The translations under genes were made by a program, and so were the position numbers. This document shows positions 44,053 through 53,345 of a stretch of DNA of 64,000 bases, piece by piece. Where the stretch lies: positions 248,001 through 312,000 of the forward strand of contig NZ_JALJZZ010000003.1 of the NCBI RefSeq assembly GCF_024171565.1, read 5' to 3'. Numbering within the stretch: position 1 is the first letter of the stretch; every line of letters begins with the position of its first letter. Origin of the DNA: Okibacterium sp. HSC-33S16. GTDB taxonomy: Bacteria; Actinomycetota; Actinomycetes; Actinomycetales; Microbacteriaceae. The notes beneath the pieces are model-generated. The model worked only from the letters and a program-made list of their open reading frames with translations, was not told the origin of the DNA and ran no database searches.

Positions 44053-46317
44053 GTGACGAACACAACGCAGAACACCTCAACCCTCGACATCACTGGGATG
44101 ACCTGTGCCAGTTGCGTGTCACGCGTCCAGAAGCGACTCGAGCGACTCGACGGTGTGGCAGCCGAGGTCAATCTCGCCACCGAGCGGGCCCGGGTCACCT
44201 ACCCCGACGCAATCACGGCCGAACAGCTCGTTGCCGCCGTCGAATCCGCGGGCTATTCCGCGTCCGTGGTTCCGGAACGGCGCGGCCCTGAACCCGCAAC
44301 TCCCGAGGGCGCAAACGCTGACGGAACCCCGGGTGCCGGTGGTTTCACGCCGCTGTTCACGCGCCTGATCGTCAGCGCGGTGCTGGCGATTCCGGTGATC
44401 GCGCTCGCCATGGTTCCGGCCTGGCAATTTCCCAACTGGCAGTGGCTCTCGCTCACGCTCGCGGCCCCCGTCGTGGTGTGGGGCGGGTATCCGTTCCACC
44501 GGGCCACGTGGGTCAACCTGCGCCATGGCTCTCTCACCATGGACACGCTCATCACCCTGGGCACCGGCGCCGCTTTCCTCTGGTCGTTGTGGGCACTGTT
44601 CTTCGGCATGGCCGGCATGCCAGGCGCCACACACGAGTTCAGCCTGTTCACGCCCAACGCCGACGCGTCGGGCGCCATCTACCTCGAGGTTGCGGCGGGC
44701 GTCACCGTGTTCCTGCTCCTGGGCCGGTATATCGAGCAGCGATCCAAGCGAACGGCAGGGCAGGCGCTCCGTGCATTGCTCGAACTCGGTGCCCATGACG
44801 TCACGGTGCTGCGCCCAGGATCATCAGGGTCGGCCCAGGTCACCATTCCCATTGACGAGCTCGCGGTCGGTGACCGATTCGTCGTGCGGCCGGGAGAGAC
44901 GATTGCCACCGACGGCGTCGTCGAATCGGGCTCAGCTGCGGTCGACGCCAGCATGCTGACCGGTGAGCCGGTTCCCGTCGACGTAGGGGAGGGTGACACC
45001 GTCACCGGTGCGACGATCGCGAGCGGAGGACGCCTCGTCGTCCGGGCCACCCGGATCGGGCGGGATACCCAGCTGGCGCAGATGGCGCGACTGGTTGAGT
45101 CTGCACAGCTCGGTAAGGGACGTGCCCAGCGTCTGGCCGACCGAATCGCCGCGATCTTCGTCCCAATCGTCATCGTGCTGGCTGCCGTCGTCCTGGTTGG
45201 CTGGGTGCTCGCCGGCAACCCGGTGTCTGCCGGATTTACCGCTGCGGTCGCCGTGCTCATCATCGCCTGCCCGTGCGCGCTCGGCCTCGCCACCCCGGTC
45301 GCCCTGCTCGTCGGCACCAGTCGCGGCGCGGAGTTCGGCATCCTCATCACCGGGCCTGACGCGCTCGAGCAGGCCCGCGGCATCGATACCGTTGTGCTCG
45401 ACAAGACGGGTACGGTGACCACCGGAACGATGACGCTCACCGAGGTGACGGCTACCCACCCGGCCGCGCTGCTTCGGGCGGCGTCGCTCGAGACGGCGTC
45501 GGAACATCCGCTCGCTCGCGCCATTGTGGCCGGAGCGGGAGACTCAGCACTGGCGCCGGTCGCCGACTTCGTCTCGACGTCGGGGCTCGGCGTCACCGGA
45601 ACCGTTGAGGGCACACACGTCGTCGTCGGCCGACCCGCGTTCGTGGCCGAGCACGGGTGCGTGCTGGGCGAGACGCTGGCCGCCGCCGTCGAGCGCGCCG
45701 AGTCGTCGGGTGCAACGGCGGTGGTTGTCGGCTGGGACGGCGAGGTGCGTGGGGTGCTTGCCCTGTCCGACCGGGTCAAAGCCGACGCTCGTGACGCCGT
45801 CACCCGTCTCAAGCAACTCGGCCTCACCCCGGTGCTGCTCACCGGAGACAACGCGCGGGCCGCTCACGCCGTTGCCACCGAGGTGGGAATCGACCGGGTG
45901 GTCTCCGGGGTGCTGCCGGAACAGAAAGTGGCCGAGATCTCTCGACTGCAGTCGACCGGCGCTCGCGTCGCCATGGTCGGCGACGGCGTGAACGACGCGG
46001 CAGCCCTGGCCACCGCTGACCTCGGTATCGCCATGGGGTCCGGAACGGACGCGGCCATCTCCGCCGCGGACATCACCCTCGTGCGGTCTGAGCTCGGGGG
46101 AGTGGCCGACGCCGTCGAACTGTCCCGCCGTACCCTCGGCACCATCCACGGCAACCTGTTCTGGGCCTTCGCCTACAACGTCGCCGCGCTTCCGCTCGCC
46201 GCGTTCGGACTCCTCAACCCGATGGTCGCCGGCGCAGCAATGGCGTTCTCCAGCGTTTTCGTCGTACTCAACAGCCTGAGGTTGCGGTCATTCGCGCCAC
46301 GCGAACGGGCTCAATAG
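44053..46317 (+). CDS. copA: Copper-translocating P-type ATPase
   Basis: 754-residue P1B ATPase exporting Cu(I). One heavy-metal-binding domain ([13 protein letters not shown], near residue 15), about eight membrane helices, ion-binding [12 protein letters not shown], the phosphorylated Asp in DKTGTVTTG, the HP motif SEHPLAR, and [10 protein letters not shown]. Start is the in-frame GTG at 44053; the GTG at 44051 is out of frame. No copper chaperone or csoR is next to it; the operator is a strong CsoR-like site. Confidence 0.94.
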   Translation: MTNTTQNTSTLDITGMTCASCVSRVQKRLERLDGVAAEVNLATERARVTYPDAITAEQLVAAVESAGYSASVVPERRGPEPATPEGANADGTPGAGGFTPLFTRLIVSAVLAIPVIALAMVPAWQFPNWQWLSLTLAAPVVVWGGYPFHRATWVNLRHGSLTMDTLITLGTGAAFLWSLWALFFGMAGMPGATHEFSLFTPNADASGAIYLEVAAGVTVFLLLGRYIEQRSKRTAGQALRALLELGAHDVTVLRPGSSGSAQVTIPIDELAVGDRFVVRPGETIATDGVVESGSAAVDASMLTGEPVPVDVGEGDTVTGATIASGGRLVVRATRIGRDTQLAQMARLVESAQLGKGRAQRLADRIAAIFVPIVIVLAAVVLVGWVLAGNPVSAGFTAAVAVLIIACPCALGLATPVALLVGTSRGAEFGILITGPDALEQARGIDTVVLDKTGTVTTGTMTLTEVTATHPAALLRAASLETASEHPLARAIVAGAGDSALAPVADFVSTSGLGVTGTVEGTHVVVGRPAFVAEHGCVLGETLAAAVERAESSGATAVVVGWDGEVRGVLALSDRVKADARDAVTRLKQLGLTPVLLTGDNARAAHAVATEVGIDRVVSGVLPEQKVAEISRLQSTGARVAMVGDGVNDAAALATADLGIAMGSGTDAAISAADITLVRSELGGVADAVELSRRTLGTIHGNLFWAFAYNVAALPLAAFGLLNPMVAGAAMAFSSVFVVLNSLRLRSFAPRERAQ

Positions 46318-46318
46318 C

Positions 46319-46324
46319 GTAGAA
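46319..46324 (+). promoter_or_regulatory. -10 box upstream of the SNF2 helicase gene
   Basis: TAGAAT, giving a leader of about 120 bases to the ATG at 46453. The leader holds a small AAGAATTTCTT dyad at 46362-46372 of unknown use. Confidence 0.4.
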
Positions 46325-46452
46325 TGGGCGTGCGCCCGCCGTGTGGGGTGTACCGCTCCGCAAGAATTTCTTCGCGTTGATCGGTCTCGTATCCGGCGCC
46401 CGCTGTCTCGGCCATCGGCATCCGCTTGGCCTTTCGACTGCTCAGGAGGAGC

Positions 46453-48648
46453 ATGCCGTACACCGGTACACGCCGTAGTTCTGGCCGACAGGCCACCCGT
46501 GGATCGTCATCGCGCGGTTCATCGCGCCCATCGTCGACGCGATCATCCTCGCGTCACGACGACGACGCCCCGATCATCCCGATCCTCGCCCGCAAGGTGC
46601 GCGAGGTCGAGGCGAAGGCCCAAAAGGGCAAGGTGGGGCCCACCAACCGCACCAAGTTCCAGGTCATCGCCTTCCTGGTGCGTGAGGAACGCGCCCGGGT
46701 TAAGGCCGACACGACCCTGAGCGACAGCACGCGCGCGGAGCTGCTCAAACGGCTCGACGGCGTCGCCACCATCCTCGCCAAAACGGCCGCTCGTGATACC
46801 TCGCTCATCACTCTTCTTGAAGCGGATGCCGCCACCACACCGGTTGCACAAAAGCTGCGTCGTGACTGGCTGCTCGAGTCCGGTGCCGAACTGAGCCCAG
46901 ATGAACTCATCATCACCACCTCCCAGCCGGTGCTCGAGCCGGTTGTCCCGGCCGAGCTCGCGGAGAAGCAGGTCATCCCGCAGTCAGTGAAATCCCGGCT
47001 GCTCGCGAACCCGTTCCTCGCGCCCGCGCTCGACGCTCCGACGGCCAAGCCGCCGGTCAGCGGCCGACTCTCCAACTGGGAACTGATGGGCCCGCTGTAC
47101 AAGGCGTTCGAGCAGGGCTCTGGGGGCCGAGCCGCGAGCATGGAGCTGCCTGAGGCTCCGAAAATCGATCGGCTGTCGCCCAAGGGACGCGAAATTATGC
47201 GTCACCAGGCCCGCTTTGTTGAGTCTGTCCGCGAGGGGCACCGCACCTTCCTGCTCGCCGACGAGCCGGGTCTTGGCAAGACCGCCCAGTCGATCCTCGC
47301 GGCGAGCGTCGCTGACGCCTGGCCACTTTTGGCCGTCGTGCCCAACGTCGTGAAGATGAACTGGGCACGGGAAGTGGAGCGCTGGGCGCCGAACCGCCGG
47401 GCAACGGTCATCCACGGTGACGGCCGAGACCTCGACGCCTTCGCCGACGTCGTCATCGTGAACTACGAAGTGCTCGACAGGCACCTGGCCTGGCTGGGCA
47501 CCCTCGGCTTCAAGGGAATGGTTGTCGATGAGGCGCACTTCATCAAAAACCTGCACTCGCAGCGGTCCCAGCACGTGCTGTCGCTGGCTTCCCGCATCCG
47601 CAAGCTCACCCCGGGCGGGAACCCGCTGCTGCTTGCACTCACCGGAACCCCGCTCATCAACGACGTCGAAGACTTCAACGCCATCTGGCAGTTCCTCGGC
47701 TGGGTCCAGGGTGACAAGCCCGCTCCCGAGCTGATGGCAAAACTCGAAGAAACCGGCCTCACCCCGGCAGACAGGGACTTTTACCCCGAGGCCCGCAGCG
47801 CCGTCATCGATATGGGTATCGTGCGCCGACGCAAGATCGACGTGGCCAAAGACCTGCCGTCGAAGCTCATCGCCGACATCCCGGTCGAACTCGACGATGA
47901 CCTCGGTCGTTCGATCCGCGACGCTGAGCGCGAGCTCGGCGCACGGCTCGCCGCCAAGTACCGCCGCATCCTCGAGGCCCGTGGCGAGCGGGCATCGTTC
48001 GCCGGCGAGCTCGACACCGACATCATGCGCCTCGTCGCGCAGGGTGAGCTCGACGAGTCGAAAGCATCCGGCGGCGCAGAGAACGTCTTCACCATGGTCC
48101 GCAAGATCGGCCAGGCCAAGTCCGTGCTTGCGGCCGACTACACGGCGCAACTGGCGCACTCGGTCGGCAAGGTGGTCTTCTTCGCGAAGCACATCGATGT
48201 CATGGATACCGCGGAGCAGGTCTTCGCCGGTCGCGGCCTGAAGACCGTGTCCATCCGCGGCGACCAGTCGACACCGGCCCGGCAGGCCGCGATTGACGCG
48301 TTCAATACCGATCCGGATGTCGCTGTTGCCGTCTGTTCACTCACCGCTGCTGGCGTCGGCCTCAACCTGCAGGCCGCGTCGAACGTCGTGCTTGCCGAGC
48401 TCAGCTGGACCGCTGCCGAGCAGACCCAGGCCATCGACCGCGTGCACCGCATCGGTCAGGACGAACCCGTCACCGCCTGGCGCATCATTGCAGCGCACAC
48501 CATCGACGCGAAGATCGCCGAGCTCATCGACAGCAAGCAGGGCCTCGCTGCTCGTGCCCTCGACGGGAGTGACCAGGACATCACGACGAGCGACTCCGTG
48601 CAGCTCAACGCTCTCATCGGGCTCCTCCGCGACGCACTGGAGGCGTAG
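46453..48648 (+). CDS. SNF2-family DEAD/DEAH helicase
   Basis: 731-residue SNF2-type ATPase. Arg/Ser-rich first 35 residues, an N-terminal domain of unknown type (to about residue 245), then helicase motif I ADEPGLGKTAQSIL (DEPGLGKT rather than the usual DEMGLGKT), Ia, II VVDEAHFIKN, III LALTGTPLIND, and the C-terminal lobe with VFFAKHIDV, SIRGDQSTPARQ and the arginine-finger region QAIDRVHRIGQDEPV. No nuclease domain or typical SWIM. Likely moves on DNA or remodels protein-DNA or RNA polymerase complexes; partner unknown. AGGAGGA precedes ATG 46453, a firm start. Confidence 0.9.
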   Translation: MPYTGTRRSSGRQATRGSSSRGSSRPSSTRSSSRHDDDAPIIPILARKVREVEAKAQKGKVGPTNRTKFQVIAFLVREERARVKADTTLSDSTRAELLKRLDGVATILAKTAARDTSLITLLEADAATTPVAQKLRRDWLLESGAELSPDELIITTSQPVLEPVVPAELAEKQVIPQSVKSRLLANPFLAPALDAPTAKPPVSGRLSNWELMGPLYKAFEQGSGGRAASMELPEAPKIDRLSPKGREIMRHQARFVESVREGHRTFLLADEPGLGKTAQSILAASVADAWPLLAVVPNVVKMNWAREVERWAPNRRATVIHGDGRDLDAFADVVIVNYEVLDRHLAWLGTLGFKGMVVDEAHFIKNLHSQRSQHVLSLASRIRKLTPGGNPLLLALTGTPLINDVEDFNAIWQFLGWVQGDKPAPELMAKLEETGLTPADRDFYPEARSAVIDMGIVRRRKIDVAKDLPSKLIADIPVELDDDLGRSIRDAERELGARLAAKYRRILEARGERASFAGELDTDIMRLVAQGELDESKASGGAENVFTMVRKIGQAKSVLAADYTAQLAHSVGKVVFFAKHIDVMDTAEQVFAGRGLKTVSIRGDQSTPARQAAIDAFNTDPDVAVAVCSLTAAGVGLNLQAASNVVLAELSWTAAEQTQAIDRVHRIGQDEPVTAWRIIAAHTIDAKIAELIDSKQGLAARALDGSDQDITTSDSVQLNALIGLLRDALEA

Positions 48649-48650
48649 CG

Positions 48651-49013
48651 GTGGCGCAGCAGAGCAGGAAAGCCGCCGAACCGAGGTTCGCGCGGCCCGC
48701 GCTTGCTCCGGGCATCCTCGCGGCCATCGTCCTGATGGCCGGCGTCGGGTTTATGGACAACTCATGGTTCCTTCTCGTTCACTTCGTCGTGACGATCCTT
48801 GCCGTGATCATCGGCTGGTTCGCAATTCAAGCGAAGCAGTACCTCTGGCTTGTCGTGCTGGTGCCGATCATTGTGCTGTGGAACCCGGTGCTTCCGCTGC
48901 CGCTCTCGGGCGACGGCTGGTTCGCTGCCCAGCTCATCGCGGCGATCCCGTTCGTCGCGGCTGGCGTACTGATTAAGGTCGAGGCCGAACTAGAAGACCG
49001 CCACCGGCGCTAG
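48651..49013 (+). CDS. Small membrane protein (DUF6804-like)
   Basis: 120 residues with three to four membrane segments. Consistent with the DUF6804 family seen next to SNF2 helicases in this group, as I recall it; not checked. GTG starts 2 bases after the helicase stop, so it is translated with that gene. Ends in a charged EAELEDRHRR tail. Function unknown. Confidence 0.75.
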   Translation: MAQQSRKAAEPRFARPALAPGILAAIVLMAGVGFMDNSWFLLVHFVVTILAVIIGWFAIQAKQYLWLVVLVPIIVLWNPVLPLPLSGDGWFAAQLIAAIPFVAAGVLIKVEAELEDRHRR

Positions 49014-49046
49014 GCCGATGGCGGTCGGAACGTTCTCGCGGGAGAC

Positions 49047-49466
49047 TTAGGAACCGGGCTCTGGCGTGAGTTCCTCGGCCTCGGCCGGAGTCGCGGCGTC
49101 CACAGCTGGATTGTCGGCGACCTGGCCCGCCTGGTCACTGGGCTCGTCGGTTATGGCGTCGTCGTCCGCGGCGTTCGATTCGGCTGCATTCGATTCGGCG
49201 GCGTTCGATCCGGCGTCGTCCCCGGTCGCATTGCTTTCTGTTGAACCGGCACCGGAGTCATGAGACTCGGGGTCACCGGCCGCATCATCGGCCACAATGT
49301 CGGCGTCCTGCGGAATCGAGAAGTCGGTCAGCGGGTCGTTTGACGTCGCCGTGTTCTCAACCCCTTCGGTGCCCCCGCTTGCGGTGCCCGACGTGTCAGC
49401 GGTGTCGGCGCTGTCGACGTTGTCGAAGTTCGGGCCGGTTTCTGGAGTGTTCTGCGCATCGGTCAT
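49047..49466 (-). CDS. Acidic low-complexity protein
   Basis: 139-residue, very acidic and Ser/Ala/Asn-rich protein with no folded domain and no signal peptide. Residues about 84-97 repeat SNAAE, encoded by 15-base repeats (49171-49215). Function unknown; intrinsically disordered. TAGCCT lies 6 nt before ATG 49466 on the reverse strand, which supports it being real, but such low-complexity frames can be spurious. Alone between helicase pair and mycoredoxin. Confidence 0.6.
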   Translation of the reverse strand: MTDAQNTPETGPNFDNVDSADTADTSGTASGGTEGVENTATSNDPLTDFSIPQDADIVADDAAGDPESHDSGAGSTESNATGDDAGSNAAESNAAESNAADDDAITDEPSDQAGQVADNPAVDAATPAEAEELTPEPGS

Positions 49467-49472
49467 GGCTCG

Positions 49473-49478
49473 AGGCTA
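49473..49478 (-). promoter_or_regulatory. -10 box for the acidic-protein mRNA
   Basis: TAGCCT on the reverse strand, 6 nt before the ATG at 49466. Confidence 0.45.
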
Positions 49479-49560
49479 CGTCGCACGGCACCCGACCGGC
49501 TACCCCTTGCGTCCGGGAAGCGATGTTTGCCACGACACCGGAAAATTATGCGAAATGAGA

Positions 49561-49601
49561 AACGGATGCTGGTGCGCACGACGTGCGCGACAGCATCCGT
49601 T
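49561..49601 (-). terminator. Hairpin after mycoredoxin
   Basis: AACGGATGCTG / CAGCATCCGTT (11 bp) with an inner stem, directly downstream of the mycoredoxin gene. No T run. The arms contain CGGATGC, the heptamer that is over-represented in this window. Confidence 0.65.
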
Positions 49602-49621
49602 CTCGAAATGATCTGTGGGGC

Positions 49622-49891
49622 TTAGACGCCGAGTGCGCTCTTGACCGCAATCAGCGACGGGTTGGTGGCCGAGGTGCCGTCGGGGTAGATGACGGTCGGC
49701 ACCGTCTGGTTGCCGCCGTTGAGGCTCGCCACGAGCTCAGCGGTACCGGGCACCTCTTCAATGTTGACCTCGGTGTAGCCGATCCCTTCCTTATCGAGCT
49801 GGCTCTTCAGCCGCGCACAGTAGCCGCACCACCCGGTCGAAAACATCGTGATGGTGCCGTTTTCGGGGACATAGCTGGGGGCTGTGCTCAT
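49622..49891 (-). CDS. mrx1: Mycoredoxin (glutaredoxin-like)
   Basis: 89-residue thioredoxin-fold protein. The redox motif is WCGYC with Cys22 and Cys25, and the TVPTVIY cis-Pro loop is intact. Mycoredoxins use mycothiol to reduce mixed disulfides in actinobacteria. It has no signal peptide. GGAAGAAG precedes the ATG. Divergent from pfkA. Ends with the terminator-like hairpin at 49561. Confidence 0.9.
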   Translation of the reverse strand: MSTAPSYVPENGTITMFSTGWCGYCARLKSQLDKEGIGYTEVNIEEVPGTAELVASLNGGNQTVPTVIYPDGTSATNPSLIAVKSALGV

Positions 49892-50054
49892 GAGGTTCGC
49901 TTCTTCCGTTGTGGGATGTGTTGACGCTGATGCGCCGGGAGCGCCGCCCGGTTAGAGCCTCGCCCGCGCTTCGCGCTATTGTCGATGCAGCAACGACGCT
50001 GCACTTTTCATTCCCGACTGTTTCATTCCCCCACTGTATGAGGAACGTATCCCT

Positions 50055-51083
50055 ATGAGAATTGGTGTGCTCACCAGCGGCGGCGACTGCCCCGGACTCA
50101 ATGCTGTCATTCGCGGAGCTGTGCTCAAGGGCACCAAGATTCACAACCAGGAGTTCGTCGGAATTCGCGACGGCTGGAAGGGTGTCGTTGAGGGACTGAC
50201 CATGCCGCTCGACCGCCACAGTGTGCGCGGGCTCGGCAAGCAGGGTGGGACGATCCTCGGCACCAGCCGCACCAACCCGTTCGAAGGACCGCACGGCGGG
50301 CCCGAGAACGTGCAGGCCACGCTCGACCGGCTCGGCATCGACGCGCTCATCGCCATCGGCGGCGAGGGCACCCTGGCCGCGGCGAAGCGGCTCACCGACG
50401 CTGGGCTCAAGATCGTCGGCGTTCCGAAGACCATCGACAACGACCTCGACGCCACCGACTACTCGTTTGGATTCGACACGGCCGTCGAGATTGCGACAGA
50501 GGCCATCGACCGCCTGCGCACCACCGGTGAGTCCCACCGCCGGTGCATGGTGGTCGAAGTGATGGGCCGCCACGTCGGCTGGATTGCCCTGCACTCGGGC
50601 ATGGCTGCCGGCGCGCACGCCATCCTCATTCCCGAGCAGCCGCAGTCGATCGACCAGATCTGCGAGTGGGCGAAGAGCGTCGGCGACCGTGGTCGGGCAC
50701 CGGTCATCGTCGTGTCGGAGGGCTTCACCCTCGACACCATGGAAAGCGCACACTCTGAGAAGGGTCTGGATGCGTTCAACCGCCCACGCCTCGGCGGCAT
50801 TGCCGATGTGCTCGCGCCGATCATCGAGGAGCGCACGGGCATCGAGTCACGGGCCACAGTGCTCGGGCACCTGCAGCGCGGCGGCGTGCCGAGTGCGTAC
50901 GACCGTGTGCTGGCCACGCGACTCGGCATGGCGGCGATCGACTCGGTCATGAACGAAGAGTGGGGCACCATGGTGGCCCTCCGCGGAACGAACCTCGTCA
51001 ACGTGCCGTTTGCCGATGCGCTCGGCGGACTCAAGACCGTGCCGCAGGAACGCTACGACGAGGCCGCGATCCTCTTCGGGTAG
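50055..51083 (+). CDS. pfkA: 6-phosphofructokinase
   Basis: 342-residue phosphofructokinase, the glycolytic step from fructose-6-phosphate to the 1,6-bisphosphate. Seen: IGVLTSGGDCPGLNAVIRG, the phosphate-donor loop GGEGTLAAA, PKTIDNDLDATDYSFGFDT (catalytic Asp), MGRHVGWIAL, and EGF/LQRGGVPSAYDR for sugar binding. Gly in GGEGT favours ATP as donor, while the Lys of PKTIDND is typical of the mixed group that also contains PPi enzymes, so the donor should be tested. GAGGAAC is 8 bases before the ATG. Confidence 0.94.
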   Translation: MRIGVLTSGGDCPGLNAVIRGAVLKGTKIHNQEFVGIRDGWKGVVEGLTMPLDRHSVRGLGKQGGTILGTSRTNPFEGPHGGPENVQATLDRLGIDALIAIGGEGTLAAAKRLTDAGLKIVGVPKTIDNDLDATDYSFGFDTAVEIATEAIDRLRTTGESHRRCMVVEVMGRHVGWIALHSGMAAGAHAILIPEQPQSIDQICEWAKSVGDRGRAPVIVVSEGFTLDTMESAHSEKGLDAFNRPRLGGIADVLAPIIEERTGIESRATVLGHLQRGGVPSAYDRVLATRLGMAAIDSVMNEEWGTMVALRGTNLVNVPFADALGGLKTVPQERYDEAAILFG

Positions 51084-51134
51084 TCCCGCTCTCTGCGTCG
51101 TCTCGCGCGGGCTCCTTTACCGAGCGCTGCACAT

Positions 51135-51174
51135 CCCTGCGAGTGCTGCAGAAGTTGCTGGAGCACTCGCAGGG
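51135..51174. terminator. Bidirectional hairpin, pfkA/ptrB
   Basis: CCCTGCGAGTGCT / AGCACTCGCAGGG (13 bp, perfect) around a 14-base loop that can itself pair, between two convergent genes. No T run. Confidence 0.8.
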
Positions 51175-51192
51175 AATCTGGCGCGCTCGCCG

Positions 51193-53313
51193 CTAATCGG
51201 CGAGGCCGAGCACCTTGAGCAGCCAGGCGAGCTCGTATGCGCGCTCATGCCAGGCGTTGTAGCGACCGCTGACGCCACCGTGGCCGGCGCTCATCTCAAT
51301 CTTGAGCTGCGCTGGTGCCCCGACCTCTCGCAGTCGCGCGACCCACTTCGCGGGCTCGACGTAGAGCACGCGGGTGTCGTTGAGGCTCGTCACCGCGAGG
51401 ATCGGCGGGTACGTGACGTCTTCACGTACGTTCTCGTACGGCGAGTATGACTTCATGTACGCGTACACCTCACCGTCCTCGAGCGGGTTTCCCCACTCGT
51501 CCCACTCGATGACGGTGAGCGGAAGGCTCGGGTCGAGAATGCTCGTGAGCGCGTCGACGAACGGTACCCCAGCCAGGATCCCGGCGAACAGCTCGGGGGC
51601 GAGGTTCGCCACAGCGCCCATGAGCAGGCCACCCGCGCTTCCGCCCTCGGCCACCATCTGCTCGGGCGTCGTGTAGCCCTCGGCAATGAGATGCCGGGCG
51701 CAGGCCACGAAGTCGGTGAACGTGTTTTTCTTCGATAGGGCTTTGCCATCCTCGTACCAGGCCCGGCCCAGCTCTCCGCCACCGCGCACATGGGCAATCG
51801 CGAAGGTGACTCCACGGTCGAGCAGGCTGAGCCGTGCCACCGAGAACGACGGGTCCATGCTCGCCTCATAGGAGCCGTAACCGTAGAGCTCGAGGGGGCC
51901 GGGGCGCGTCGCGACGTTCTTCTTCCAGACCAGCGAGATGGGCACCCGTGTACCGTCGTCGGCCACCGCCCACTCGCGCTTCTGGTCGTACTCGCCCGGG
52001 TCGTAACCGCCCAGCACCGGTTGCTGCTTGAGCTGGGTGAGTTCACCGGAACGCACGTCAAGGTTGTAGATCGTCGCCGGTGTCACGAGTGAGCCATAGC
52101 CGAGTCGAACGGTCGGTTGTGCCCACTCGGGGTTGTTTCCCGAGCCGACCGTGTACAGCGGCTCATCGAACGGCACCTCAGACACCGTCACGGTGTCGGG
52201 GGAGTGGACGCCGTCGAGGCTCGCGATGCCCAGCTGGCTGAGCCCGGCGCGGCGGTAGGACAGAACGAGGTGGCCGGCAAACGCCTCAACGTCTTCGAGC
52301 CGGATATCCGCGCTGTGTGCGCGCACGACGAGAGCGTCCTCTGGGCCGGTGCTGACAGCATCCGTTCGCAGAGCAACCAGCTCAAAGTTGGGTGCCGCGT
52401 CATTGTGGAGCAGCAGGAACCAGTCCTCGCCGCCGATCACCGCGTGCTCGACCGAATACTCGACGCCGTCACGCCGCGGCCAGAGCACCCGCGGCTCGGC
52501 GGTGGCATCGTCACCCGGGATCACGAGCCACTCGCTCGTCACACTCGACGACACGACGACGACGATGTATTTTGCGCTGCGGGTGACGCCGACACCGACC
52601 CAGAACCGTTCGTCGGGCTCGCTGAGCACGACCACGTCGGCACGCACCGGTGTCCCCACCTCGTGCCGCCACAGGGTGTCTGGGCGCCAGGACTCGTCGA
52701 CCGTCGTGTAAAAGATGTACCGGCCGTCGGGGGAGAAGGTCGCACCGTGGCTGGTGTTCGGAATCTCGTCGGGGAGCTCCTCACCGGTGACCAGGTTGCG
52801 CACGCGGAGGGTGAACCGCTCGTCGCCTTCGGTGTCGACGGCCCAGGCCAGCAGTTCACCGTCCTGCGACACGTCGAAGGAGCCGAGCGAAAAGAAGTCG
52901 TGTCCTTCTGCTTCGACGTTTCCGTCGAGAAGTACCTGCTCGCTGACCACGTCGACGCCCGGTTCGAGGGCGGGGGGAGTCCAGTCGTCTGGGCCCGAGA
53001 TCGGCGCGCGGCAGTGCAGCGCATACTCGGAGCCCTCAACGCTGCGCGAGTAGTACCACCAGTCACCTTCACGCACCGGCACGCTGAGGTCTGTCTCGAG
53101 GGTGCGGCCCTTGATCTCTTCGAAAAGCGTCTGCCGCAGCGGCGCGAGTGCCGAGTTCTCGGCCTCGGTGTACGCGTTCTCGGCCTCGAGGTGCGCGATC
53201 ACTTCCGGGTTGTCCTTCTCGCGCAGCCACTCATAGTTGTCGACAACAGTGTCGCCGTGGTGCTGTCGAGTTGCGGGGCGCTTCGGGGCGATCGGTGCGA
53301 GTTCATTCGGCAT
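51193..53313 (-). CDS. ptrB: Oligopeptidase B (S9 family)
   Basis: 706-residue serine peptidase cutting after basic residues in short peptides. Beta-propeller in about residues 80-410; hydrolase domain after it, with HVRGGGELGRAWYEDGK, Ser559 in AEGGSAGGLLMG, Asp in TSLNDTRV and His in EMSAGHGGVSGR. Cytoplasmic, no signal peptide. TAGCGT lies 6 nt before ATG 53313 (reverse strand 53325-53320). The N-terminus PKRPATRQHHGDTVVDNYEW matches the PtrB branch, unlike the S9 peptidase at 13.4 kb. Divergent from the aldo/keto reductase. Confidence 0.94.
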   Translation of the reverse strand: MPNELAPIAPKRPATRQHHGDTVVDNYEWLREKDNPEVIAHLEAENAYTEAENSALAPLRQTLFEEIKGRTLETDLSVPVREGDWWYYSRSVEGSEYALHCRAPISGPDDWTPPALEPGVDVVSEQVLLDGNVEAEGHDFFSLGSFDVSQDGELLAWAVDTEGDERFTLRVRNLVTGEELPDEIPNTSHGATFSPDGRYIFYTTVDESWRPDTLWRHEVGTPVRADVVVLSEPDERFWVGVGVTRSAKYIVVVVSSSVTSEWLVIPGDDATAEPRVLWPRRDGVEYSVEHAVIGGEDWFLLLHNDAAPNFELVALRTDAVSTGPEDALVVRAHSADIRLEDVEAFAGHLVLSYRRAGLSQLGIASLDGVHSPDTVTVSEVPFDEPLYTVGSGNNPEWAQPTVRLGYGSLVTPATIYNLDVRSGELTQLKQQPVLGGYDPGEYDQKREWAVADDGTRVPISLVWKKNVATRPGPLELYGYGSYEASMDPSFSVARLSLLDRGVTFAIAHVRGGGELGRAWYEDGKALSKKNTFTDFVACARHLIAEGYTTPEQMVAEGGSAGGLLMGAVANLAPELFAGILAGVPFVDALTSILDPSLPLTVIEWDEWGNPLEDGEVYAYMKSYSPYENVREDVTYPPILAVTSLNDTRVLYVEPAKWVARLREVGAPAQLKIEMSAGHGGVSGRYNAWHERAYELAWLLKVLGLAD

Positions 53314-53319
53314 GACTTC

Positions 53320-53325
53320 ACGCTA
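53320..53325 (-). promoter_or_regulatory. -10 box for leaderless ptrB mRNA
   Basis: TAGCGT on the reverse strand, 6 nt before the ATG at 53313. With TAGGGT on the other strand at 53333 it makes a 32-base divergent promoter gap. Confidence 0.5.
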
Positions 53326-53332
53326 CCGGGAC

Positions 53333-53338
53333 TAGGGT
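53333..53338 (+). promoter_or_regulatory. -10 box for leaderless aldo/keto reductase mRNA
   Basis: TAGGGT, 7 nt before the ATG at 53346. Confidence 0.5.
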
Positions 53339-53345
53339 CGAAGGC

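Noticed and set aside
46311-46496. 61-codon reverse frame ending in GGRTPILRY between copA and the helicase
   Set aside because: Protein-like tail, but it has no ribosome binding site and overlaps the helicase promoter and start region; too little to call a gene.
46984-48192. 402-codon reverse-strand frame across the SNF2 gene
   Set aside because: Antisense to intact helicase motifs; no domain, start site or terminator of its own.
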